Of a stretch of 57,231 nucleotides of DNA, positions 25,901-32,100 are shown in pieces. Position 1 is the first letter of the stretch; every line of letters starts with the position of its first letter. Position numbers and translations under genes: made by a program. The notes under the pieces are model-generated. The model made no database searches and was not told the origin of the DNA. It saw nothing but the letters and a program-made list of their open reading frames with translations. Source of the stretch: a virus. The DNA lies in the IMG/VR virus record IMGVR_UViG_3300020448_000011, positions 1 through 57,231 of that record. One strand, 5' to 3'.

Positions 25901-27862
25901 CCAGTTGCTATCAAAGGTGGAGCAAATAATGCTGATTATGTTTATGGTTTATTAAGTAACTCATATGCTGAGATTGAGAATATAACTTTAAATGAAGGTT
26001 TAGTTGTTCAAGTTTATTCAAGATTTAGAATAGACGGTAACATCACAGATGGTCCTTACACAATGAATGAAGTTGTTGCTAAACAGGGTGCTCCATCTGT
26101 AACTGGTGTTGTTTACGGATTCTTTGAAGATGAGAACTTTAAGTATCTTGATGTTAAGGTGACTGCAGGTCCTTGGGCAATATCAGATAACGTTGTTGGT
26201 GCAACTAACTCTACCACTGCTCAGATTAGTGCTATTGAAACTCGTGTTCATATCATTGATCTTAAGGGTGACTTTGTTGCTGACATTCCATTCAGAGGTT
26301 ATACATCTGGTGCAACTGCACAACCAACATCATTCTTGAAAGCACAGGCAGCAGTTACCGATAACACAGGTGGTAAACTTACTGTTGACACTGAATCATT
26401 ATTAGGAACATTTGAAACTACTGCTGTTGTATATCCAGAGTCTTCTAGACAATACATCGTGGTAAGTAAGTATGCAGGTCTTGATATTGGTGTTGGTGAT
26501 AGAATTGCATCGAGAGGATATAAGAGATTTGGTATTAATATTATCAGTAATCTTAACAACTTCTCAGTTGGTAATAGACTTTATAAGGTTGTATCTGGTG
26601 TTCAAGATTCTGCCACATACGGTATCATCACTGATGTAGATATTCCAAATAACTATGTTTACATGATTGAGTATCAAGGAACATTTACTCAGGGTGATCA
26701 AATAGGTGATTATGGTTTAGCAGCATCATTCCCAGTTGGATATGCTTCTATATCAACTATAGTTACAACTGCAGGTCAAGGTGCTGCTCTTGTACAAGAC
26801 GTTCGTGTTGATGGTATTAACAAGCGTCTATACTTAAGTGATGTTACAGGATCATTTGGTATCAGAGATGCTATCAAAGGACCTGATTCATACGGTGCTA
26901 TAATATTCTCGCAAGTTGATCTTAAGGCAAGAGTTAAGAGATCATTTAAAGGATTTGATGGAACTACAACAACGTTCCCACTCACTATTACAAACGGTAC
27001 TACATACCTCCCAGATCCCGCAGGACACCTCTTAATATTCATTAATGGTATATTACAACCACCAGGTGCAAGTAACGCATATACAGCGTTCTCCAACCAG
27101 ATTCAGTTTACTGAACCACCAGATTTGGGTGCATCATTTACTGGATTCTATATTGGTAAACTAAGACAGTTAGATGATATCTCATTCGAGTTTGACTCAT
27201 TGAGACAATCATTCAACTTGAAACGTAATGATGTGTTCTACTCCTTGACACTGACTGATGGTGTACAGTCTAGTGTGATAAGACCTGAGAACAATATTAT
27301 TTGTTCACTCAACGGTGTTATCCAAGAACCTGGAGTTGGTTTTGAGATTGTTGGTTCTAGAATCATCTTCTCTGAAGTTCCTAGATTTGGATCAACATTC
27401 GTTGCCTTCTCATACGTTGGTTCTGAAGCAGACGTTGACGCTGCTGAAGTTGTACCACCAATCGAGCCAGGTGACTTTATTGATATACAAGGTGAAACAT
27501 CAGATAGAGAAGTTGCTGTTATTGAATCATCAAACTCTCTAATCACATTTGATTATCTTGGATCTGTATTTGGTCAGAAAGCAACTGCAACTGCAGTTTT
27601 GACATCTGGATTTATTGATCAGGTTCAAGTTACTAACGGTGGTTCTGGATATACAACTAGACCAACTGTTAGAATAGACTCCATCTCAGGATTCGATGGA
27701 AACATCCGTGCACTAGTTGGTGTTGCAGGTGTTGAACTCAGTGCAACTGGTACTGGATATAAGAATCCTGCTATCAATGTTGAGACTACCGTACCTGATG
27801 ACTGGACTGCTCCAGACATATCAACTTACGGAGAGGAGTTGGTAGACCCCGAAACCCCATAA
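7952..27862 (+). CDS. gp7: Giant gp7-like baseplate wedge protein (6,636 aa)
   Basis: By position after gp6 and by its N-terminal pieces this is the gp7-type wedge initiator. T4 gp7 has 1,032 residues, so this is over six times longer. Domains by eye: N-terminal region 1-110; two 'FDG..FPLT...LNG' units (about 130-290); a run of Gly-rich GSGY repeats (307-627); the conserved gp7 helical block with YTEQFLPDVPELDYSKIDVR and FYSSKGTSFS (660-747); more GSGY repeats (1130-1360); a YHYH-like domain (IVGWAFDGNPIYGPY, about 1430-1530); a beta-propeller-like segment (1830-2217); a first LamG-like domain (2250-2427); GSGY units (3008-3247); a second, interrupted LamG (4063-4370); a distinct repeat family (4091-5080); helical modules (4513-4628, 5160-5563); a jelly-roll-like region (5669-5883); and further 'FDG' and GSGY units to the end. 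The frame is uninterrupted. Confidence 0.85.
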   Translation: MNINKVSQSIVSQSPDFIGSEYPLFNKFIEYYYKSQEKTGLGQNILNNFLQYLDIDKLDIGILDGQTTVVESVSATDDKIVVESVGPFLEKNGSILIGDEVIFYEDIDAAPSISLTPGISYEQVKLKWTTLANFINDFDGVKTQFPLTSQDSPVAPPSAQHLIVSLYGKILIPNTDYTVSGNKIVFTTAPRTKLPADGAETTYVYFLSGFIESTIYALDNLSGAFGDGKKQFTITRNGVSYEPQNEEYLNVIYDNRLLVPKVDYFIDKNQFIFKTAPLNGRFLSIHSIEAPIPSFGNGAIGFARVSDTGTLTSISSSAIGSGYRFEYPPQVAINTEVGSGAAATALVNGLKSITLLTGGKGYSTSNPPIVQVQAPTKSGSTQATISATVANGAVTELTITNSGSGYTFTPRITFIQPGGAKLGAPVITNGQVTSIPVTDGGFGYTTAPTVYIDEPTGTNPIRAALQANLSTEGKVTSITVLNAGQGYHDGAHQGHGGGAAPRVAIVDPVGAQVLETVVDGDGRVIRVDLLNGGSGFDDVPSVYIVDNRTNGGTGAAAVASIFNGQITDINVSAFGSGYSAANPPEIVIQSPPQAKASAEIGLNEVTGFAVTENGSGYRKAAFTGCARAASGITSYTEDGNAVFTKDTTAAAASIGTTVKCLDALFVKRLLDKYTEQFLPDVPELDYSKIDVRTSIKTVKDFYSSKGTSFSIAYLFKLLYGESVSVTYPKDQIIKPSAATWSIDTILRATKVSGDAVNIRDGLITQDADIADPNVQAASALVENYISIKTSDVEIFELVLSEETITGTFTVPYKTKLAEPLNTTDSIITVDSTVGWPERNGEFVIGSGSRTELVQYKEKSLNQFIECTRSANGVVEDWDSATQVSSNFTVFINKGTLQEVVMNIVGIVDAQQTTLTDTGSYYLPGDKLTVSKLGGSSLDPHLTTWLYNVKKLISVTEITFGGVNNQFATVTCANNHGLLVGDQVTIYGANPIIYNGTFLVTSRDTNTIFQYQLPQPATVTPQGNILVSVDLNKGKSDSTAVFNAIGPYTTNVQNSFFNTQYAYLASTGIPNYKIGPFPGSALLPGNQRKLNRFPIVSTTISTKNSINPGPIGTWVNGVSIWSYKSTKKKTFGAVTSVSIANAGSDYDAASPPVLTIAGGGGTGATASVTVNGSVSEITVTNGGSGFIASPLVSIVGGGGSGAAATAIITKGVVSRILINSGGTGYTSQPSITIVGGGGTGAQATASVRGPIQAVTVGSGGQSYTSTPSVTLSSGSGAVAQAIVNNGRIISIAIISAGSGYTTAPEITIQGEGFGAVARATIDTDGENAGRVTSITIVNRGISYVQGTTLINLNSVGQDASFTANVFQWTYNLQKSTTFDGAKGSVFEGYNNQYGGEYAHLSNPQTLRYILGDNLFENTAGLIKEKEDGLQHSPIVGWAFDGNPIYGPYAYSDPTDQSSSIAKLNTSYRLRTNLVYDVDSNPNPVRVAGPLLTEEVAGNFVEDYEYVFGLGALDQYNGRFCKTPEYPDGRYCYFVTIDSTEDGNPLFPYVLGPDFNSVVDTWNLSADAIQQNIPTGVVRYRDPYENVDIDVERAPNASTNAITLENGDVLLFEVEDEDRSGVIEQAEIDDPDQVFEESPLQLFDYFPTVKLDSKVDIEVETTTKFEDASVTGFTVENPGVNYQVNDRLIFDNTDTDGSGVSARVSRIAGETVEAYGFENISGNNFGKLTTVNPHNLQPGDSVFVDYTPVMANTNKTYVVRQFKGIEEIVINQTGSGYNTDIPPTIIIDGNGTGGELEAVVTSVGSIENVNIINSGWGYTSNPRVILSHPQVFKKADYYIAKFSNAQYVKVNDVYVNSDKEVYLCGKTKDSSGNAVAFLTKLSASGVKEWDKTLELVSGQEESEFIRLFVDGHDIWVVGENKPNSSILSQYNPDIVLAKYVEASNGLSATLSFQKGYAGISGSTRADHITCIKKYSDTRFIIGGFTNTNSGAPYDAFIASIDTNGNFAIKRKLASPNKSEKVTDLLINGNDVYASLEVAANNSTTDIDVAVAKITFGTTAITVDWINQYANSLYSMLNSSISIDEFNEIYITCGLRSKADNTTRDSWWIGKIDTTGALIWNYRYVAPGRELTMAATSAIDIFGDLNVAFTRIDNTNTLTTIDTVKIGYDGKIKNHTTNQSTANKIEGLTVHSIDVDNSGDVHAVGQTQWNRNEFLFPFTAGSTADTTTAYTLTSTSTSNSITYADNVAKINGYQTGQTSWTQANLQITSAQLGTKLDSDFTIEMMIYKDSTVTSVSPTQQTLIAIGDAEVATGGLWLYYDISGGKLELAITNSSTKLNSASGAAQSALSNMYADNTWQWIGLKKEGNVYTVFVNGIQVIQSTIAGTSLGSKDLYIGQIPGRNGTIGNFRANEQGQFFVDNLRLRNRAVTPTVPSDVSALPTVGAFGFAYSWTDTAWFTTNNNRYDLIDFEGFALKSDKNADASRLGAITTGTNTSIGFTRTAVSPVTGSALTIQNTGYTLSEAGFQSLDFDDAAISMSEGTQTLTYTQDIWSSRTATVPSPGSQKLSVSAVVKDRYFFKVTPTIKIDNVQKLTINQSFQFSIGTKLRLNNAAGTFVNSGYIVRRDLENNQVYLAVNNNSWTDDLNTGQLVTEQFSEQSTYGIVGPIPNDINVIEGYTFATINNTTPGTFNIDLNDFNLDGTTSTGSGNLDSFAKFKVFATADYSVRIDEVSGSSAYIVGSVVQLTSSDISFNAAYSTVQITNLTGVLKITLVANLDKILQVTAVANSDEVYVITNTSHYLSRGDMLYIDGNPSQTVGSVVYDEYDGAFPVDRVISPLEFVYKLKQSAVTSPATSASAVSVFVKSPVLKMFYGHQYIFDLSHSSLVGGNLSFAKDSLYKLEYSFNSIDRVGIPGLTGEGQPTPSVTLKVDESIVTNISYYFDPSRTGSDSPVVAGSYLDVVDSPYKGNFEISSIAGATITRGADIIKYPLLNEPEGDADINQTTYATSSLKAVGSISDVRIVNPGGFYTRLPVVTNIQSTRQIERVQINNPGTEYAVGTYQSVPIGGDGEGGFVEIIVADGTDDAGVTIPGQINTVTVTSPGKNYTTATIDIEAISGILGSGLTGSGAELVVVIPPFGTGASIFTKGDSVGKIKKLKNNNFGYDYPHDYTLRPEITFPINAQLTSTSILDSITVTDPGTGYSQAPAVVISGGGGSGAIAEATIKNGRLDTIIVKDPGAGYSSTPAVNLRSSFNYVVNLDLGLLQFAFPHGIANGSEITLNVVDTGEGTDYPLSAGAVGRLNGSTTYYAITGAANSLESDQLKIAITAANANLGDALSFVNAGTGRQQVLTESFGGAATANVITSTFLEGELVYQGDSLDTSTAQGYVSTNAGWQIGPRVLKIVDYTGVFTQGSRITGVISKSSGIMSDIKVATGVLEIGSITKTTGQFIDDVGKPSEIIQKIQDSYYYQDFSYAVKSAVSIGEWKEILIKNVHPASFKVFGELDLNDYGFIPNKETAFQLTKSVELARDAIVPNIQNFALVEPVYSEFNNTEVLFRQKRLTSSENILTSVVQRLDDISTQFDGEKISFPLTVDGNNVVANANQLMIVLNGVVQTPGTAFELQGDSIVFSEPPQPPASIKYVNVTISQVATRRIKFDNISGIFPSIGMALVGTSSGSRLTVTSVVGNDIFGFMSQGTLFIAGELATVGATGFAANIASQASGGLNDETSGQYSIPNIGLFVFGENVSNLTGDTAKVEQINLDGATTPLAQLRYTIGASTTTIEMVKYKTDNSTADEPVDAGTFVATKNYQVESEIFLVNSVVQNNDSTTLSVTRAQNGTAAVSHQEDNPIYSTDIVVTDKLTLSKTAGTYQSTPGLFDIQLNDYIVGAQSGVVALVTQTSAYQDPTTQEFIGQVNISEGSSFFGLLFNRITSQTYPNVVLDNISQSQIGIVNFTDNNTAFDSSFPANEQVNNYVIPYDNLTGTFQENEYIRNYRVDYGNNNGDFTATEGARIRKLTITDRIGDGIFQTGQVIRSRDSKAEVVGYNQARNTIYLGKIGRSQRGGLDFNPPTWYGEAQIDTSTKKFGQGSLLLGRANHTHTFVSGVANAIQAGNGATSTHTAQAGTSYDPEAGTLVINIGTHSLTTSNTVTIADGGLTFTCTADSNTTNHPYPRSTDPASGTALSISAVTSDTITVSVGVAQVTLDYLNVDSSSDFAWGTAAFTIELYVKAAAASISGVATLLDFRTTANDVAGRLYTNGGQVRYNVNNSDLVTSGATVLATDTWTHVVVQKTSTTVKIFLDGVERGTGTDSQNYAAKPLRVGADYAGANAFFGHIDELRLSAESRYSTIPFTPQNGMFQGDANTKLLWHFDGADKQVFLEDWSGAPDFTIDEYVNNDAIRATARLIGGVHTFVSATTNAITVSGSNNYTPTAADYDATNGLLELTIGSHSHTTSDTVTIAANSLTFTCTKDNNATNHTYPRVTDPSYGKTLAITAVTGDTITVNVGVASRGFNQKTHRYINAADNIILNYDYIAREAVYIMKERYPFFTVIGGAVNCEDDVRDILKAMVEDLRNGSNSHSWDAAALYVNRTTNPITLLHVSDDLKESLYTYDIVEKLVRFVINNEPWSTLGDHGLTQKFDTTITESNYLTQSVTQFTPSTATYNPATGDMVVTSTGHGLTSDTNLTASNATYNAATGILNITSNSHNLATGDKIQLADNSLTFTCSMDSNATNHTYPRAKDPAAQGWQEVTRVDANNFTIDVGKSPIVNYQPTTGTTYDPATGLLKMFIGDHNLAVGTNIKLTANSLTFTCDYNGDGQTTQKTYPRASGEDGTAGGASNNTGTPDAAYNTALAILADGVSSTATGASYNPADGVLVITQNSHGFVVGDKIRIADNSLSFTCTKDGNHETKSYPRSTDPFSGRWLRITAKTDNTFTVNVGPSSAADQYVHTFVSASANGIIKRDNSITVNVGTSSDTSTHTFVSATSNAIITGGNYTHAFVSATTNGITVSGDSVFLADGAVSFTCSKDGNQKITAYPRKSDPASKQVLKISAHTNDTFTINVGKSSADDQYSHTFSSAVTNGITKSEYSTQDCQDVQSTVANLFDIITDTLTFASQSPAVDHLATVTKSEPAYEFVGATINAFSEVPLTVDYHNGTNDVIYTNQIDTDARGRFRDAANLIRANRRVIVDKAAYDMLQRYPALALDMPRNANGTSTDGTLRCKTDLGLILDGLAQDIEDGGNDGILTAVGFYIGNNSELRYIRLQVHQSAYAHERLAFYAKQAVTGDLTYDNTDGIIVGDWGITNDSGGCANVKTAIDTLITLLNDIIAPTSADFNTAADRLYFNREYIREEITGLMTTEFTYLLNNVQFQAFQFPGGALGESAFQQSLEDIIIGGISDLQTGGNDSIILEIEKFLTAALEYNYSTSGVEQLLLATVYGVEQLETIGLKAIENLLYGTNEDTGSTAGAYSALHTQKTGVRDSLSLSDATSVKNRWKELIEFAVNILSPARKVGRSASKNILYNQNYYLQEIQTQTLAQFGAGSWTYDSFVTDIVEDVIHDLQTTNIRDNTTAYQITIQSVSATDFQVGEVVRSNVGGYASVLEFDPDTNLFVVGPFTGTAWVAGNTLTGKTSGATATISSGGVGSAYTWYLNVGNTRTLANARTITSTVAGQVAGTNLWTNPEAYAINWTPTTNVTITDNVSTLAPDESQTAEDVTPNNGQNGQHEINRDYSLTAFETFDSGTTTFDNNTETFDTGAVGLDETQTFTFSAFAKESGSQGIRFQMQLDPGGAGEQNVFFDLNLTDGTTSTVFTPQGGITAQAFGAIPLGNGWFRCFITATFSFGFTTLRSKFIIKSGTGSSVWTGDGSTGILVWGAKLTKNNLDPYQAQSGKLFYADTGFNTKNFILDLLETYMLASLDGTLTTPATNSGFYSFYSSTAASDYTKDSVAAVVRYLIGIIRTQFTDDTSYIQLTTNRNIQLPTKVFTTGRTIPVAIKGGANNADYVYGLLSNSYAEIENITLNEGLVVQVYSRFRIDGNITDGPYTMNEVVAKQGAPSVTGVVYGFFEDENFKYLDVKVTAGPWAISDNVVGATNSTTAQISAIETRVHIIDLKGDFVADIPFRGYTSGATAQPTSFLKAQAAVTDNTGGKLTVDTESLLGTFETTAVVYPESSRQYIVVSKYAGLDIGVGDRIASRGYKRFGINIISNLNNFSVGNRLYKVVSGVQDSATYGIITDVDIPNNYVYMIEYQGTFTQGDQIGDYGLAASFPVGYASISTIVTTAGQGAALVQDVRVDGINKRLYLSDVTGSFGIRDAIKGPDSYGAIIFSQVDLKARVKRSFKGFDGTTTTFPLTITNGTTYLPDPAGHLLIFINGILQPPGASNAYTAFSNQIQFTEPPDLGASFTGFYIGKLRQLDDISFEFDSLRQSFNLKRNDVFYSLTLTDGVQSSVIRPENNIICSLNGVIQEPGVGFEIVGSRIIFSEVPRFGSTFVAFSYVGSEADVDAAEVVPPIEPGDFIDIQGETSDREVAVIESSNSLITFDYLGSVFGQKATATAVLTSGFIDQVQVTNGGSGYTTRPTVRIDSISGFDGNIRALVGVAGVELSATGTGYKNPAINVETTVPDDWTAPDISTYGEELVDPETP
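8873..9830 (+). repeat. GSGY-type coding repeats, cluster A in gp7
   Basis: About seven degenerate units of 35-50 residues with the pattern 'V-T-x-x-x-V-x-x-x-G-S-G-Y-x-x-x-P-x-V-x-I', such as VTELTITNSGSGYTFTPRI and VTSIPVTDGGFGYTTAPTV. They form part of the large wedge protein and probably fold as stacked beta hairpins. Related units recur at 11340-12030, 13225-13440, 16975-17690 and 27600-27790 of the same gene. Confidence 0.7.
11340..12030 (+). repeat. GSGY-type coding repeats, cluster B in gp7
   Basis: Six units close enough that DNA similarity shows too: each combines a 'GGGGTGA(T/Q)A(T/S)' turn with a strand and 'GG(S/T)G(Y/F)', as in VSRILINSGGTGYTSQPSI. The units are more alike than in cluster A, suggesting more recent duplication. 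Confidence 0.7.
20222..23190 (+). repeat. LTFTC...YPR...DP repeat family in gp7
   Basis: Five or six copies of a unit of roughly 75-105 residues. Each has 'YxPxTGxLxxxIGxHxL', then '(T/A)DNSLTFTC', a charged turn, 'YPRxxDP', then 'ITVNVG' and 'HTFVSATTNAI'. Copies begin near 20222, 21160, 21895, 22240, 22525 and 22850. The first copy lies inside a LamG-like domain, and a helical module separates later ones. I do not recognise the family. Confidence 0.65.
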
Positions 27863-27865
27863 ATA
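27859..27865 (+). promoter_or_regulatory. T4-type late promoter element
   Basis: ATAAATA overlaps the stop codon of the gp7-like gene and lies 19 bases before the next ATG at 27885. Same type as the elements at 5344 and 33753. It would allow the downstream virion genes to be made without reading through the 20-kb gene. Confidence 0.65.
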
Positions 27866-27884
27866 ACTAAAAATTGTATCAGCA

Positions 27885-29153
27885 ATGGCCAAGCAAACGA
27901 TAGGTCTTGGATCTGCTGCTAACGACAACACGGGTGATACCCTGAGAGTCGGAGGCGATAAGGTCAATGACAACTTTAATGAAATATATACTGCCCTAGG
28001 AAATGGTACGACACTTACTGTCGATACCACAAACCCTGCTGTGGGACAAGTATTAAGATATAACGGTGCCACATTCCTGCCTTCAGATTACACTAACCTG
28101 ACTGCAGCATTAGATGTAAATGGAAACTCTATAGTTTCTTCAAGTAATGGTAATATAGCGGTAGCAACAAATGGATCAGGAGATTTAACATTATCAGCAG
28201 GTGGCGTAACATCAATATTCAAAGGTACAAAGGCAGCACCAAACGCTGCAGAAAGTGGAACAATTATATTCCCAACATCAATAACATACGATAATGAATA
28301 TAGCACACTAGCAGGAGCACCTGCAGTTGGAACTTATAGAGGTTACTTCTTTACAGTCAGTGGTGATGATAATCCATATGTAAATATGAATATCACTGCA
28401 GGTGGTGTAGGTAACTCTCAAGTAAAACTATTAACTGAAAGATCAAGCATTAATATGCTGTTTGACGTTGATACAACTACAACACCTCCTAATAATGATC
28501 AAGTTTTAAAGTGGAACTCTAGTAGTAGCAAATGGTTACCTGCTGATGATGCTGCAGGTATTGGTAGTATAAACGTATTCGCATCTGTTGCAGGTGACAC
28601 AGGATCTACAACTGCCAACAGTCAGACAGATACACTGACTATTGCAGGTGGTACTAATATTACTACTGCAGTTTCTGGAGACACTGTAACGGTGAACTTC
28701 TCTGGAACTTTGACAACAACACTTGCTGCTCTAACTGATACAAATACAGCAGGTCTAACTCAAGGTGATATGTTGTATTGGTCAGGATCTGAGTGGATTC
28801 CTACTCCTACAACTGGACCTATCATATGGTATGAGATAGGTGCACCTGTAGAGAATGCTAGTAATGACTTCTTGATCAATGGACCTGGTCTTCCTGCAGG
28901 GGAAAACCGTGACCCAACGTTATATGTGCATAGAGGATTTACTTATGCATTTGACAATAGTGTTGAAGGTGGTGGACACCCATTTAGGATTCAATCAACA
29001 CAGGGTTTATCTGGCACACCATATACTACAGGACAAACTGGTAGTATAAGTTCAATCTTATATTGGACTGTACCTTTTGATGCTCCATCAACTCTTTATT
29101 ATCAGTGTACACTCCATGCTGCAATGCAAGGAACTATTAACGTAGTATCATAA
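27885..29153 (+). CDS. Virion protein with C-terminal cupredoxin-like domain
   Basis: A 422-residue protein. The opening IGLGSAANDNTGDTLRVGG with DKVNDNFNEIYTALG is a short N-terminal module common in phage baseplate and fibre proteins, likely an attachment motif. The middle is a Ser/Thr/Gly-rich beta region with two 'LRYNG/LKWNSSSSKWLP' type units. Residues about 315-422 look like a cupredoxin fold: strand, 'FAFDNSVEGGGHPFRI' (His365), 'YWTVPFDAPSTLYYQC' and the C-x2-H-x2-M cluster Cys408, His411, Met414. Those four residues match the ligand set and spacing of type 1 copper proteins such as amicyanin. No ribosome binding site is evident, as for several genes here. The next gene follows after 4 bases. 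The role is probably a baseplate or fibre-attachment protein. Confidence 0.75.
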   Translation: MAKQTIGLGSAANDNTGDTLRVGGDKVNDNFNEIYTALGNGTTLTVDTTNPAVGQVLRYNGATFLPSDYTNLTAALDVNGNSIVSSSNGNIAVATNGSGDLTLSAGGVTSIFKGTKAAPNAAESGTIIFPTSITYDNEYSTLAGAPAVGTYRGYFFTVSGDDNPYVNMNITAGGVGNSQVKLLTERSSINMLFDVDTTTTPPNNDQVLKWNSSSSKWLPADDAAGIGSINVFASVAGDTGSTTANSQTDTLTIAGGTNITTAVSGDTVTVNFSGTLTTTLAALTDTNTAGLTQGDMLYWSGSEWIPTPTTGPIIWYEIGAPVENASNDFLINGPGLPAGENRDPTLYVHRGFTYAFDNSVEGGGHPFRIQSTQGLSGTPYTTGQTGSISSILYWTVPFDAPSTLYYQCTLHAAMQGTINVVS

Positions 29154-29157
29154 CTAA

Positions 29158-32100
29158 ATGGCAAGAGACGTTCCAGGAACAGGCGCAGTCATTGAACCAA
29201 TCTTTGATGAAGTATTTGGAGTTCGTGCTGTAAAAGTATTAAATGGAGGATCAGGTTATAATCAATCTGATCCACCTAGACTTACTGTGACTGGATGTGG
29301 TACACCTGATGTAGAGGCATTATTATATCCAATCATTGATGATGGTGCAGGGCAGATCATCCATGTAAGAGTTTTAAATAGAGGAAGAGGATATGATCCG
29401 TTACGTTTGCAGATCATTCCTGAGCAAGAAACACCAAACGTAGTAAATTCATTTGATTTTAATAGAATATGGCAAGGTCATCCTAACTCAGCAACAACAG
29501 GAACTTTTGCTACATCTGGTACAGTAAAGACTGACAGATTAACAATAGTATCTGATAATCATCCTAAACCATCTCAAATATTTCCAACTGAGTATCAACC
29601 AGGTGGAGCAACTACAATTCTTGATAGAACTTTTAATCAAGAGTTTGTATTTCGTGGTGGTAAAGATGTTCCAAATCCAGGTACAAGATCATTTTCAACT
29701 AATCAAGCAGTTGGTATATTAGCAAATGGTGGTCTATTACACACTGCTGATTGGGGTACAGCAGGTGGTGCACCCACAAACTTACCTATTGATGTTATAA
29801 AATATAACTACATCAAAAATACAAACCTATATGATGCAATATTAGATAATCAAGTATATTATTATCATACAAGTAAAACTCTAGAAGAGTTCAAACTTAC
29901 AAATGGTGTATTTGAATGGGGACTTCAAGAACAGTTTACATGGACTATTAAGACTGAACTTGATAATGTAATGTTACTAGTTGATTCTGTAGATGAAACT
30001 CTAGGTAATGTAGAAGTAGGTAGAATAGTAGATGAGGTGGCAGGGACTGCAAGAGGAACTATTGCGAAGGTTGTTAGAAATAATCTAAATGTTATAACTA
30101 GAATATACTTGAGAGAAACTAGTGGTGGTGCTTTTCAAGATCAAGATCTATGTCTAGGTTCAAATGGATTTAAGTTTCGAGTGGCAAGTGATCCTATCAC
30201 TTTCCCTAATGGTCTGTTTTATATCGAGTTTGGTGCTGATGCACATGAGTTTGGTAATTTTACGCCAGGTCAATACTACCTTGCTCCAGAAAATATTAAA
30301 GTTCAGAAAAACTACCTCATAATATGGGATCAATCAGATAGTTCAAATAGTTCACATCCTATGCAGTTCTCTACAACTGCTGATGGTACACTAAATGGCG
30401 GAACATTATATTACAATAGTACAGGTTCTTCTGCTACTACATCTACTGTTAATATTGCAGTAACGATAGGTGTAGATAGTGTTGCAGGACAATCTACGGG
30501 TGTATATTATTTTGATGGCGTTGAAAAACCTGCCAACTATGCTTTAGTAAGAGGTTCAACTTATATCTTTGATCAGTCAGATAATAGTAACGAAGTATAT
30601 GGTGGAGCAAATCATCCATTAATGTTTAGTACTGGACCTGGTGGAGATCACGGTGGTCATGGTCATTATATGAATGGTGTTACTTATAAGTTGGATGGAT
30701 CTGTTGTTTCTATGGCAGCATATGTTAGCGGATTTAATGCTGCTACAAGTCGCACAGTTACATGGACTGTACCTACCAGTGCACCTTCAACAATGTATTA
30801 TTGGTGTCATTATCATACAGGACAAGGTAATAGTTTCACTGTTACTTCTCCTCCTGCTCATGCTGCAGATTATGAAAATTCATTAAGACCAATATTCATA
30901 ATGAATGCTGATGAGACACAAAAAATATATTATTATTGTGGTAATCATCGTTATATGTCAGGATATTCTGGCGATGAAGGTTACATGATTCTTGATACCT
31001 CAACAGAAGAGGAGGAAGAAGAAGAAAATATGAATACATACTATGTCGAGGATTTTTATGGTACTGCAGCAGCAGGAACATTAGATTATTCTAGACATAC
31101 TGATGGTCACTCCAAGATTATTGGGATGTCCTTTGATGGATATCCAATATACGGACCATGGGGATATAATTCTTCTGGCACAGCAGCAAGGGAAACTTCT
31201 AGTTATAGATTAAGAACTACTGCTGAGTTACAAGGTGCTAGACCGATTGTAAACACTGCAGGTACAGAAACTTATACAGTTACTATTGCAGGTGGTCAGT
31301 TTACATTCAATGGATCATCACCTGAGTTTTTGAATCTGAAAAGAGGAAGAACGTATATATTCAACCAAGACGACGCAAGTAATACAGGGTCGAATCATAT
31401 ACTTATTTCTACGCAAACAGATGGTTGGCATTCAAATAATCCAGTAGTTATTGGTTTAGAATCAGTCTTGTATTCGGGTCAAGGCATATCATATCAGATC
31501 AATGGCAATAACGTTACATATCAACAATATCTGAGTTTATTTAATGGAGCAACAACCAGAGGCATAACATTTACAGTTCCTGTAGATGCACCTAGCGTCC
31601 TATATCTTTTCGGATACATTTCCTCAGGTCTTGGTCTAAGACTTGTTAACGATGGTTATATTCTTGGAGACCTCACATCAGATTACATTTATGATTCTAG
31701 TGTAGGAACTTTAGATGAATATAATGGTAAGTTTGGAGTAACGCCAGAGTATCCTAATGGAACTTATGCATACTATATGACAGAGAATGCTATGGGTATG
31801 CCTACATATCCATATGCCATAGGTCCCAAGTATTATGGCGTTCCTTTGTTTGAAGGAGATACAGTTCCTGCACAACCTACTGTATTCCCATCACTAGCAA
31901 CAGGTGATGTTGTATTAAACCCTAACGGATCAGTATCTTATGTTAAGATGACTGTAAAGGGTGATAACTATTTCGGTACTGCAAAAGCAAAGATTCTTGG
32001 TGGAGAAGGATCTGGTGCATTAGGAACTCCTACAGTTCAAACTGTTACTGGTCTATCTCTACTCAATCAAGGTAGAAGTTATGCAACTCCTCCAACACTC

